From contig CAJXTB010000016.1 in NCBI GenBank assembly GCA_913061235.1, forward strand, positions 62,001-126,000: a stretch of 64,000 nucleotides of DNA. Reading direction: 5' to 3'. A model generated the notes under the pieces. That model had not been told where the DNA came from, did not search any database, and saw only the letters and a program-made list of their open reading frames with translations. The position numbers and the translations under genes were made by a program. Shown here piece after piece: positions 25,611 through 34,043 of the stretch. Origin of the DNA: an uncultured Pseudomonadota bacterium (GTDB taxonomy: Bacteria; Myxococcota_A; UBA796; GCA-2862545). How positions within the stretch are numbered: position 1 is the stretch's first letter; each line of letters begins with the position of its first letter.

Positions 25611-27026
25611 ATGCGTAGACTTCTGCCAGCACTGGTCGTTCTCCCTGCCTTCTTGGCCAGGTCAGTACCGCCAGCCCCCATCCCCATTGTTGCCGAAGCG
25701 GTCGCTGTGGAGTTGCCGGTTTTGCGCGTCGATATTGGTCTGCCCATACTCAGTGGTGGATTCCGCTGGGAACCGGAGGCCATGGGCAGCGTGCTCGCAG
25801 AACTCGAAGCACAGCTTGTTCTGATTGAAGGACTCGTACCGAGCATCGGTACTGCCGGCCCCCCAGTGAGTCTTAGCGAAGCGCCAGGAGCGGTAGACGA
25901 TGCCTGGCTAGGCGCAATGGAGAGCACGGGTTCTGCCTTCGACTGGCAGGTTCAACTCACCCTGTGCCAACCCTACTCCCCCTGCGAGCCGCTGACCGTC
26001 ACCGGTCGCACCGATGCTACGTGGGAGGTCGCATCCGCACTCGCGGACCATGTCGCGGCCGCCATCTCACGGCCACGCACCCCAGTCGAGCGACTGCGCG
26101 TACCCAACGACCGCTACGGCGCACTTGTTGCTGGCCGTGGGGCCGCCGAATTCTACGGTGTGCTTCCAGGACCCGGCCCAAGCGGTATCGGCAACCGACG
26201 ACGAGACTCCGTCGAACGGGCCGTCTTCATGGACGCCAAGATCCCGCTCTCCTGGTGGATTCTCGGGCGTCATCGCCTCAAGCATGACCGGATAGATGGG
26301 GCCATCATCGCCTTGCGTCAAGCCGGTGATGTGGGAACCGCACGAAGCGACCTGGCGATGGCGCTTGCAGCGGCTGGGCGTTGGCACGACGCCCGAGACG
26401 CCTGGGGTGAGGGCGTCGCAGAGCCACGATTTGCGTTGGCCGCAGCAGCGGTGGCCATTCAGGCCGAAGACACAGTGAGCGCGGAAGCCTGGCTCGCCTT
26501 GCTTCCGAATCGGGACAAGCGAGACCCCGCCCTGCTCCGCCTCTTGGTCAAACAAGCCGGTGACACCGTAGACGAAGCGCTGCTCATCGAGTGGACCGAG
26601 GCGGCGCCACAAGACCCCAACCCCATCGAAGCGTACATTCGCTGGCTGGTACACCGGGGGCAGTACCAACGCGCGCTCGAGCTCACCGCCGAGCTGTCCC
26701 GTCGTGGGGCAACGCATACCGCCGAACAACTCGAATACGCCTTGTCCGTAGAGCTCGGAGACCAGGTTCCGGACACCATGTCTCTGGCACCCGGCGCACA
26801 GGACCCGCTTCAGATAGCAACCCTCGCCGCCGCCCAAGCGGACACCCGACTCGCGCTTCAGACCGTGCGCGCGATTCTCAGGCGAGACCCCTACAACACA
26901 CGCGCTCTCGCACTACTCGTCGACCTCTCCCTTGTCGCCGGCGACAATGTGGAAGCACGCAGAGCCCACGACACGCTGATGTTCGCAGACCCCACCTGGG
27001 GTCGGGAGAGCTTGCCATGGCGATGA
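25611..27026 (+). CDS. Exported TPR-like protein
   Basis: A 471-residue protein. The ATG at 25611 is chosen because GAGAAG lies just ahead and the sequence MRRLLPALVVLPAFLARSV looks like a short signal or anchor segment; the frame is open upstream to 25509. The first 200 residues are mixed alpha/beta (TonB- or FlgO-like in general outline) and the last 250 are helical with repeated Ala and pairs like QYQRALELTAELSRRG, resembling tetratricopeptide repeats. It overlaps the next gene by 10 bases and leads an operon with a penicillin-binding protein, so it might act in cell-wall assembly; this is inference. Confidence 0.65.
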   Translation: MRRLLPALVVLPAFLARSVPPAPIPIVAEAVAVELPVLRVDIGLPILSGGFRWEPEAMGSVLAELEAQLVLIEGLVPSIGTAGPPVSLSEAPGAVDDAWLGAMESTGSAFDWQVQLTLCQPYSPCEPLTVTGRTDATWEVASALADHVAAAISRPRTPVERLRVPNDRYGALVAGRGAAEFYGVLPGPGPSGIGNRRRDSVERAVFMDAKIPLSWWILGRHRLKHDRIDGAIIALRQAGDVGTARSDLAMALAAAGRWHDARDAWGEGVAEPRFALAAAAVAIQAEDTVSAEAWLALLPNRDKRDPALLRLLVKQAGDTVDEALLIEWTEAAPQDPNPIEAYIRWLVHRGQYQRALELTAELSRRGATHTAEQLEYALSVELGDQVPDTMSLAPGAQDPLQIATLAAAQADTRLALQTVRAILRRDPYNTRALALLVDLSLVAGDNVEARRAHDTLMFADPTWGRESLPWR

Positions 27027-27706
27027 ACGCTGCACAGCGACTGCTCGTAGGTGTCGGCATCCTGTGCGCATCTCCGGCCTGGGCAACGCCCTCGCTCTCA
27101 GATCTCACCGCCGCTCAAGACCGTCAGCAAGTGCTGCTCGATGACGCGCGAGACCTTCGAATGGCTACCTCTCGGGTTGAGAACGACATGGGCCAGAAGC
27201 TGCGACGAGGCATACGCGAATGCGCGGAGCACTCTGGGCATCTGGCGCGCGTTGGCCAGCTCGGACCCAGCTGGCGTGACGCGCTTCAGTCCGCCCGCGT
27301 CCAGCAACGTCGCATTCAAGAACTGAGCGTAGCACCGTCCGTCGCCCCTCTCATCGACGAGCGATTCACCGCGCGAACCGACGTGTTTGGCGAGCGTCTG
27401 GCAGAAGAAGTCCAGCTGTACCAGGTCTCGGTTCGCTGGATGGAGACCGATATTCGGCCGCGCATTGCGCGGTGCCAGCCCGAGCTCACAGTCAGCGCCG
27501 CCCCCCCAGGTGACGAGTCTGTTGCCTGGGTGGTCGCCTGGATGGGTACTATCTGTGCCGCCGATGGCGCTGGTGGAACGCGCGCCATCAACGTCACCGA
27601 AGCACGTGTTGTACGTGTGTCTCCTCCCATCGCTTGCTGGTCATCCGGCCAGTGTGACTGTGTTCCGGGACCCATCACCACCGGCTCGGCCCTGGGGCCC
27701 ACATGA
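27017..27706 (+). CDS. Exported protein of unknown function, coupled to PBP gene
   Basis: A 229-residue protein with a signal peptide MAMNAAQRLLVGVGILCASPAWA. The mature part contains a predominantly helical and Arg/Gln-rich region (residues about 30-160), perhaps coiled coil, then a C-terminal part with paired cysteines (CAADGAGG, ACWSSGQCDC). GGGAGAG lies ahead of the ATG at 27017. It lies between the TPR gene and the penicillin-binding protein, and overlaps both by short sequences, so the three should be made together in the envelope. I do not recognise a family. Confidence 0.65.
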   Translation: MAMNAAQRLLVGVGILCASPAWATPSLSDLTAAQDRQQVLLDDARDLRMATSRVENDMGQKLRRGIRECAEHSGHLARVGQLGPSWRDALQSARVQQRRIQELSVAPSVAPLIDERFTARTDVFGERLAEEVQLYQVSVRWMETDIRPRIARCQPELTVSAAPPGDESVAWVVAWMGTICAADGAGGTRAINVTEARVVRVSPPIACWSSGQCDCVPGPITTGSALGPT

Positions 27707-29985
27707 AGCGTCCCAAGCGCATCTTGGCATGGTCGGGCCTACTGGTCGTAGCCATTGCAGGCAGTAGCTACCTCACGCTGCGCGACTACGAACAGTCCAT
27801 AATCCGCGAGGTGGACGACACCCTCAGCAGCGTTCAGGAGTGGCGGCCGAAGACCACCTGCAACGTCTACGACCGCCACGGCGAGACCATGGACTCGTTC
27901 TACGTTGAGCGACGCGAGTGGGTGTCCATCGACACAATGCCGAACATCCTGTGGAAGACGGTCGTGGCCACAGAAGACCGGCGATTCATGAGCCACAGTG
28001 GCATCGACCCCATGGGCATCGCCCGAGCCATGGTGAGCAACTACCAGGCGGGGGGTGTCACTCAAGGTGGCAGCACGCTGACCCAGCAGTTGGTCAAGAA
28101 CCTCTTCCTCAGCAGCGCCAGGACCTACGAACGCAAGGCGCGCGAGGCTGTGATTGCCTGGCACTTGGAGAAGCGGCTCTCCAAGATGGAAATCATGGAG
28201 TTGTACCTCAACTTTATCTACTTAGGCAGTGGCAACTACGGCGTAGAAGCGGCATCACAAGACTACTTCGGCATTCCGGTCAGCGAGATCAACACCGCCC
28301 AAGCAGCACTGCTGGCAGCCCTGATTCCCGCTCCCTCCGCCATCAATCCACACGCGCACCCGGAACTTGCGCTGGAAAAGCGGGCCACTGCACTCGATGA
28401 CCTCGTGGAAGTCGGCATCCTCACCCAGAGTCAGGCGGACACCTGGAAAGAAGAGCCGATTGTGACACCGCGCACCCAGAGCGTGGAGACCGTAGAACAT
28501 CCGGCCTACGTGACTTCCGTGCGGCGTGAGGTTCGGCGAGTCTTGGGCAAGGAGCTTCCCTTCTCGCTAGGTCTACACGTCTATACCCCCTTCGACCCCG
28601 CTATTCAGCAGGTCGTAGACGATGCGATAGACAGCGCATTGGCCGAACATGTTGGCCGTCAAGGTCCGCTGGGAGTGCGACGACACATTCTCGAGGACAA
28701 CCGCTCAGCATTCGTCGCTGCCGGAACCACAGACCCCATCTCGTCTGGCGAGTGCACCGAGGCGATGGTCAACGACGACGGCTTGTTCGTTGCCGGAGCG
28801 AACGAGTGGGAGTGGCCACGCTGGAAGTGGCGGACCCGGGTTGCGGCATACAGCGATTCCTGGGTGACGCTTGGTCAAGTCGCGGACGCCGGTGACGTCG
28901 TGTCCCTGTGCATGGACGACGACGGTGTCATGCAGCTGGACGACCACCCGTGGGCACAAGGGGCTGCGGTGGTCATGGACAACAGCACAGGCGAAATCTT
29001 GGCGCTGTCCGGTGGTCAGAATGTCCAGCTGGAGGGGTTCATTCGCGCCACTCAAGCGAGACGGCAGCCGGGGAGTACCTTCAAGCCGTTCGTCTACGCA
29101 ACCGCCATGTCCCAGGGCAAGAGTCAGCTCTCGACCGTCATGGACACCCCGCTATATTTCCCAGGTTCCACCTGGTCTCCAGACAATCCGAGCGGATTCC
29201 ATGGCAAGGTGACACTGCGGCGCGCACTGGCCGGTAGCTACAACGCCCCCGCTGTCCGCTTGGCGCTGGAGCATGACGTCGAAAAGGTTGCGGAGCTCGC
29301 TCAGGATCTCGGCATACAGAGCCCGCTTCGGGACGACCTGACACTGGCTCTCGGAAGCAGCGAGGTCACTACCCTCGACCAAGCGACAGCCTTCGCGACC
29401 ATTGCGCGCGGAGGCGAGCACATTGAACCGGTCTTCATACGCGAGCTTGTGGATGTGAATGGCGACTCGGTCGCGGTCGCTGGCGGTCCCGTGTTGGTGG
29501 CCGGCGAGACCCTGGCGAACTTGCCCGGTGCACGCACTCGCGTCTTGAATGCAGACGTCGCCGCCGAGCTCGCGGACATGCTGCACCACGTCGTCGAAGC
29601 CGGGACTGGCCGGAGAACCCGCATGGACGGGCGCTGGATTGCCGGAAAGACGGGGACCACGAACCGAGCCACTGACACGTGGTTCGTAGGGTTCAGCCCC
29701 GACTACACCATTGCAGTGTGGGTAGGTACAGACGACTTCACGCCACTCGGCAGGAGGGGCGAAGCGGGCTCCCGGACAGCCCTTCCTGTGTTCCGCGACA
29801 TCATGGCCACACTGCCCGCATCCGAAGAGGCTCCGCGGGTGCCGGACACTGGATTTGACGTGCCAACGGCTTGGGGCTGGATGACCATGAGTCGTGCACA
29901 CACGCCGAACTCAGTGATTCCGTACGGCATTCCTGGAAACGCCCCCCTTCAGCCCTACCCGGTGCACCAGGACGGCTGGCGTTGA
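27703..29985 (+). CDS. Class A penicillin-binding protein (glycosyltransferase/transpeptidase)
   Basis: A 760-residue bifunctional peptidoglycan synthase. A membrane anchor at residues about 7-26 is followed by the GT51 domain: EDRRF at 91-95 with the catalytic Glu, GGSTLTQQLVKN at 122-133, and KRLSKMEIMELYLN. The transpeptidase domain has STFK (Ser458 and Lys461), SYN at 512-514 and KTG at 649-651, all intact. It polymerises lipid II into glycan strands and cross-links the peptides in the periplasm. Its organisation is like PBP1A/PBP1B, with an intervening region of about 100 residues (residues 310-420) that varies in the family. It is the third gene of the operon starting at 25611. Confidence 0.93.
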   Translation: MKRPKRILAWSGLLVVAIAGSSYLTLRDYEQSIIREVDDTLSSVQEWRPKTTCNVYDRHGETMDSFYVERREWVSIDTMPNILWKTVVATEDRRFMSHSGIDPMGIARAMVSNYQAGGVTQGGSTLTQQLVKNLFLSSARTYERKAREAVIAWHLEKRLSKMEIMELYLNFIYLGSGNYGVEAASQDYFGIPVSEINTAQAALLAALIPAPSAINPHAHPELALEKRATALDDLVEVGILTQSQADTWKEEPIVTPRTQSVETVEHPAYVTSVRREVRRVLGKELPFSLGLHVYTPFDPAIQQVVDDAIDSALAEHVGRQGPLGVRRHILEDNRSAFVAAGTTDPISSGECTEAMVNDDGLFVAGANEWEWPRWKWRTRVAAYSDSWVTLGQVADAGDVVSLCMDDDGVMQLDDHPWAQGAAVVMDNSTGEILALSGGQNVQLEGFIRATQARRQPGSTFKPFVYATAMSQGKSQLSTVMDTPLYFPGSTWSPDNPSGFHGKVTLRRALAGSYNAPAVRLALEHDVEKVAELAQDLGIQSPLRDDLTLALGSSEVTTLDQATAFATIARGGEHIEPVFIRELVDVNGDSVAVAGGPVLVAGETLANLPGARTRVLNADVAAELADMLHHVVEAGTGRRTRMDGRWIAGKTGTTNRATDTWFVGFSPDYTIAVWVGTDDFTPLGRRGEAGSRTALPVFRDIMATLPASEEAPRVPDTGFDVPTAWGWMTMSRAHTPNSVIPYGIPGNAPLQPYPVHQDGWR

Positions 29986-30049
29986 ATCCCTAGGCCAACA
30001 ATCGCGGACCTGAACGCAGGAAGTGTTACCCGCGCGACGGAGGATACCC

Positions 30050-30286
30050 ATGCTCGGCGCCGCTCGTGGACTCACCGAAGTCAAGACACCCGACCTCATC
30101 AAGCTGCTCCGCCTGGTGATTCGCGACGACATCCCAGTCCCGATCGACGTGTTGGGACTTGCACGCACCGGTCTTCAGCACACGGCTGAGGAACTCATGA
30201 ACACACTTCGCGGGTTGGATGAACCTGCAGTCCGCGCCGTCCTCATCTGCGTCATTGCTGAACGTAGACCCAAGAAACGAGTCTGA
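30050..30286 (+). CDS. Small hypothetical protein
   Basis: A 78-residue protein with a strong GGAGG six bases before the ATG. It is mostly helical: MLGAARGLTEVKTPDLIKLLRLVIRDD, then LARTGLQHTAEELMNTLRGLDEPAVRAVLICVIAERR. Short proteins of this outline are familiar from other deltaproteobacteria but I cannot name a family or function. It stands 64 bases after the PBP gene and 65 bases before the lipoprotein pair. Confidence 0.65.
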   Translation: MLGAARGLTEVKTPDLIKLLRLVIRDDIPVPIDVLGLARTGLQHTAEELMNTLRGLDEPAVRAVLICVIAERRPKKRV

Positions 30287-30351
30287 TTGGGCTCTCCGGG
30301 CAGCGACACAGGCCGTTCCGTGCCATGCTGAGCCCCGTTTTAGGAGACATT

Positions 30352-32208
30352 GTGCTTCGTCGCACCCTTGCACTTTCCGCCGTTCTTGCCCTGGTTGGTT
30401 GTCCCGCAGATGACACCGACACTTGGCCCGATGCCAACACGAGCGGAGACTCCGATACGGACTCCGAGGTTGATACCGATGAAGATACCGACATCGGCTT
30501 CGACACGGACGTCCAGGAAACCGACCATTGCGGTACGATCTCCGGTATCGAAGTGTGGACTGCCGAAGACAACCCGCATGTGATTTCGTGCACGGTTGCC
30601 CTCGAAGACGCGGACCTGACCATCGAAGCTGGCGCCGAGGTGTTCTTCACGCCGAACACGCTCATGCGTGTCTCTACCGCCGGCCAACAGTCGGACTTGC
30701 GGGTGCTTGGCACCGAAGCGGACCCCGTCTACTTCGGCCCAACGAGCGGTCCGGGGCCAGGCAAATGGGGTGGTATCTACATCAGTGAGTTCGCCGGTGA
30801 AGTCCGCTTTGAGCACGCCACTATCAACGGTGGAGGCGCGGGAGTAGACCCGTCCAACACCGGAAATCTCTGGGTAGATGACGCCATCATCACGGCGCGC
30901 AACCTGACCATTGAAGACTCCGGCACCATTGGCCTCAACCTCGTAGACAACGCGCGACTGACCGCTGTCTCCGAGAACATCGTCGTCAATGGCAGTGGGC
31001 TGTACGGGGTTGCCGTTGACTGCACGCAAGCCCATACATTGCCCGCCGGTGACTCCGACTACACCGGCAATGGCATCGACAAGGTCTTGGTCGACTCGGG
31101 CGTCGTAAGCACCGCAGTGGAGTGGGAGAATCTGGGTGTGCCGTACGCCCTGGAATCGTTCGTGGCCATGGAGGGAATCGTTCCTGCACCCGCCATCCTC
31201 ACCATTGGCCCTGGCGTGGAAGTCCAAGCCGGTTTCGGTGGCGTGCTGTCCATTGCCGCCAGCGGTGGAGCGGCCGGGCTTGTGGTCAACGGGACCGAGG
31301 CCGAACCCGTCCGCTTCACCTCCGAAGCCGCCGGTGTTGACGCACAGTGGCAAGGTATTGAGATTGGCGCGGCAGCCGTGGACAACCAAGTCGTCTTCCG
31401 GCACACCACAATCGAATGGGGCGGCGGCGACCCCATCTCCCAAACGAACCTGCTCATCATCGACACTCCCGTCCTCGCGGACCACCTCACCATCCAACAC
31501 GGACTGCGCTACGGCATCCGAATGAATGGGTACAACGGTCGATTCCGTAGTGGCTCGCAGGCCCTGGTCATCACGGACACCTTCTTGCCCATCCAGGTCA
31601 GCGCTTCCGAGACCGACACCATTCCCACAGACTCGGAGACGGTCTTCGAAGACAACGTCATTCAGCGGGTGGAGCTGATTGGAAACCGCATCTTCTTTGA
31701 CACCACATGGCCCGTTCGAGACCTTCCGTACCAGGTGCTCGGCAACACCATCATTGCCGCTCCAGCCGGACAGGACGCGACCTTGACGCTGCCTGCAGCC
31801 TCTCGCCTGATGATGGGCTGGAACGCGACCCTGATTCTGGGCGGCGTCCTCCGCGAAGGCCGCGGAAACGTCGTGGCCGTTGGAACCAGCGCCGAGCCGG
31901 TGACATTCACCTCAGCCAACAGCTACACGCCAGGCGCCTGGGGCAGCATCATCCTGGCGAACTGCAACGCAGACATCAGCGTGTTTGACGGGTTCGACCT
32001 TGGCTTCGCCACCAACGGGTTCTCGTACTCGCCGCTCAATCCGAGTGAAGGCCAGATCTGCGAGCCGACCGTCATCCAGAATGGCTTCATCCACGACATC
32101 GACAAGACCGCATACACGCTGATTCCGGCCAGTTTCGCAGAAGGCAATGGCATGACCTATGAAAACCTTCGAGAGGGTACCGGGCTTCCCGAAGAGGAGA
32201 CGAACTGA
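30352..32208 (+). CDS. Three-module beta-helix-like lipoprotein, copy 1
   Basis: A 618-residue lipoprotein. A GTG start at 30352 preceded by AGGAG is chosen; an ATG at 30325 is less well placed. The signal peptide ends in LVGC and a linker follows (DDTDTWPDANTSGDSDTD). Three modules of about 190 residues follow, each with a pattern LTI-x-PG-x-E-V, then an SGQ or GGAAGL segment, then GT-x-A-x-P-x-x-F and W-x-G-I. They look like right-handed beta-helix turns (PTSGPGPGKWGGIYI and similar). The next gene is a paralogue and overlaps by one base (TGATG). Cell-surface display is inferred from the lipobox. Confidence 0.8.
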   Translation: MLRRTLALSAVLALVGCPADDTDTWPDANTSGDSDTDSEVDTDEDTDIGFDTDVQETDHCGTISGIEVWTAEDNPHVISCTVALEDADLTIEAGAEVFFTPNTLMRVSTAGQQSDLRVLGTEADPVYFGPTSGPGPGKWGGIYISEFAGEVRFEHATINGGGAGVDPSNTGNLWVDDAIITARNLTIEDSGTIGLNLVDNARLTAVSENIVVNGSGLYGVAVDCTQAHTLPAGDSDYTGNGIDKVLVDSGVVSTAVEWENLGVPYALESFVAMEGIVPAPAILTIGPGVEVQAGFGGVLSIAASGGAAGLVVNGTEAEPVRFTSEAAGVDAQWQGIEIGAAAVDNQVVFRHTTIEWGGGDPISQTNLLIIDTPVLADHLTIQHGLRYGIRMNGYNGRFRSGSQALVITDTFLPIQVSASETDTIPTDSETVFEDNVIQRVELIGNRIFFDTTWPVRDLPYQVLGNTIIAAPAGQDATLTLPAASRLMMGWNATLILGGVLREGRGNVVAVGTSAEPVTFTSANSYTPGAWGSIILANCNADISVFDGFDLGFATNGFSYSPLNPSEGQICEPTVIQNGFIHDIDKTAYTLIPASFAEGNGMTYENLREGTGLPEEETN

Positions 32209-34034
32209 TGCGCTGGTCATCCCTTTTTGCGCTTGCACTACTCGTTGGCTGTCCCGCCGATGACACCGACACCTGGCCTGACGCGAACACAGACGCGAAC
32301 ACAGACGACGTTGGCACAGACGACGACTCTGACACGGACAGCGATACCGCTACCACAGGCTTTACTGCGCACTGTGGCGAGATTGTCGCAGACGAAGTGT
32401 GGCGTCAATCCGGCAACCCTCACCTGTTGGGCTGCGATATTGACCTTCTCGAAGGCACCATTACCATTGAGCCGGGCGTCGAAGTCTTGGCCTTGGGAAC
32501 CTCTGCCATCAACATCAGCGAGACCGGCCAACGCGCCAGTCTGCGGGCAAACGGAACCGCCGCAAATCCAATCGTGTTCCGCCCACAAGAAGTGGAAGGC
32601 GAAGACGACCGCTGGGGCGGCATCAACGTATTTACAGACGCGGACGGCGTTGAGCTGAACTTCGTCGAGTTCATTGGCTCCGGGGGTGGGTTCAACGCGA
32701 ACTCGCTCACCGTCTACAACAACGAGCTGACCATCAACAACCTCACCATCAACGATGCCCTCGGCACCGCGGTGAACTTGGTGGGAACCGGTCGGCTGTC
32801 GGCCGACAGTACGGGTCTCGTTGTCAGCGGAGTCACCGGCTACCCGGCGACCGTGTCGGCAGAGTACGCACATACACTCCCCGCACAAGACAGTAGCTAC
32901 ACCGGTAATGGCGAGGACGGTCCAGAGGTCCGCGCAGGTAGTATTGGCGAGTCGGTCGTCTGGGAAGACTTAGGCGCGCCATACATCGCTACGGGAAGTA
33001 TCGTTGTCGAAGGCTTCATCGACGACGCCGCTATTCTCACCTTGGAGGCTGGAACGCGGGTTCTGTTCGACGTTGGCGAAGGCGTCTACATTGCGCCCTT
33101 CGGAGGCGAAGCGGGTCTCATCACGAACGGCACTGCTGCCAATCCCGTCACCTTGTCTGCGCTCGGCGCCGACACCGGCGGTTTCTGGCGAGGAATCCTT
33201 GCGAACCAGGGCACAACCACCCTTGAGTTCAACAACACCGTGGTGTCTTCGGGCGGTCGCGGCCTGACCACCATCGGCTCCATCGACATCATCAACTCTG
33301 ATGTCACAGTCTCGAATCTCACCATCCGAGACTCGCTCCAGATGGGTATTGCCTTGCTAGGCACCGCACAGTTCACGCCAGACAGCACCGGTCTGACCAT
33401 CAATGGCAGTACCTTCCCAGGTGTCGCGCCATCCATGACGGTCTCCACCATTCCAGACGGCGCCTTCACCGGCAACACGGTGGACGCCTTCCAGGTAGAG
33501 GGCAACATCATCCGCCCCACAGTCTGGCCAAAGCTCGATGTGCCGTATTGGGTAGACGCACCCATCTTTATCGACGGGTACTCCGACGTCCCCGCTACCT
33601 TGACCATCGACCCCGGCACGCAGGTGTGGTTCGCCAACAACACCCGACTTGAGTTCAGTGCACAAGGTGGCGCTGCAGGCCTCATTGCCGAAGGTACCGA
33701 GAGTGAGCCGATTCTGTTCACCGCTGCCCAGTTCGCTGAGCGCGGTGCTTGGGACGGTGTGTGGTTCCGCGACATGTGTTCAGAGGCGGACATTCGCATG
33801 GACCACTTCACGATTGAATACGGCGGCGGCGCACCACAAGCACCGTACAACCTATTCTTCGACGCGTGCACTCCAGAGTCCGTGAGCAACGGCGACCTGC
33901 GGTTCTCAAACAGCCGCGGCATTGGCTACATTCGAGGCGCATCCCCCGAGACCTCGTCCAACATCACCTTCTCGGGCAACTTCGTAGACTTCTTCTGCGA
34001 CGCTGAGTCCTGCCCGGTCGAACCCGGCGAATAG
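32208..34034 (+). CDS. Three-module beta-helix-like lipoprotein, copy 2
   Basis: A 608-residue paralogue of the preceding gene. It has the same N-terminus after the lipobox (VGCPADDTDTWPDANTDAN), the same Asp/Thr-rich linker, and the same three modules with GTAANPI, GTAANPV and GTESEPI at the corresponding sites, plus W-x-GI in each (DRWGGINVF, GFWRGIL, GAWDGVWF). It has clearly diverged from copy 1, so the duplication is not recent. Its start codon overlaps the stop of copy 1, so the two are made together. Its stop lies six bases from that of the convergent helicase. Confidence 0.8.
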   Translation: MRWSSLFALALLVGCPADDTDTWPDANTDANTDDVGTDDDSDTDSDTATTGFTAHCGEIVADEVWRQSGNPHLLGCDIDLLEGTITIEPGVEVLALGTSAINISETGQRASLRANGTAANPIVFRPQEVEGEDDRWGGINVFTDADGVELNFVEFIGSGGGFNANSLTVYNNELTINNLTINDALGTAVNLVGTGRLSADSTGLVVSGVTGYPATVSAEYAHTLPAQDSSYTGNGEDGPEVRAGSIGESVVWEDLGAPYIATGSIVVEGFIDDAAILTLEAGTRVLFDVGEGVYIAPFGGEAGLITNGTAANPVTLSALGADTGGFWRGILANQGTTTLEFNNTVVSSGGRGLTTIGSIDIINSDVTVSNLTIRDSLQMGIALLGTAQFTPDSTGLTINGSTFPGVAPSMTVSTIPDGAFTGNTVDAFQVEGNIIRPTVWPKLDVPYWVDAPIFIDGYSDVPATLTIDPGTQVWFANNTRLEFSAQGGAAGLIAEGTESEPILFTAAQFAERGAWDGVWFRDMCSEADIRMDHFTIEYGGGAPQAPYNLFFDACTPESVSNGDLRFSNSRGIGYIRGASPETSSNITFSGNFVDFFCDAESCPVEPGE

Positions 34035-34043
34035 TCACGACTA
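34032..34043. repeat. Short inverted repeat holding both convergent stop codons
   Basis: TAGTC-AC-GACTA: the left arm begins with the TAG stop of the lipoprotein and the right arm ends with the complement of the TAG stop of the helicase. With only five base pairs it is at best a weak hairpin and has no T tract. It may be simple stop-codon symmetry. Confidence 0.35.

Noticed and set aside
24635-25618. Plus-strand open frame of 327 codons opposite the methyltransferase
   Set aside because: No family features; mirror of the methyltransferase reading frame.
30340-31500. Minus-strand open frame of 386 codons opposite the first three-module lipoprotein
   Set aside because: The plus-strand protein has a lipobox and repeats; the reverse frame is a codon-bias shadow.
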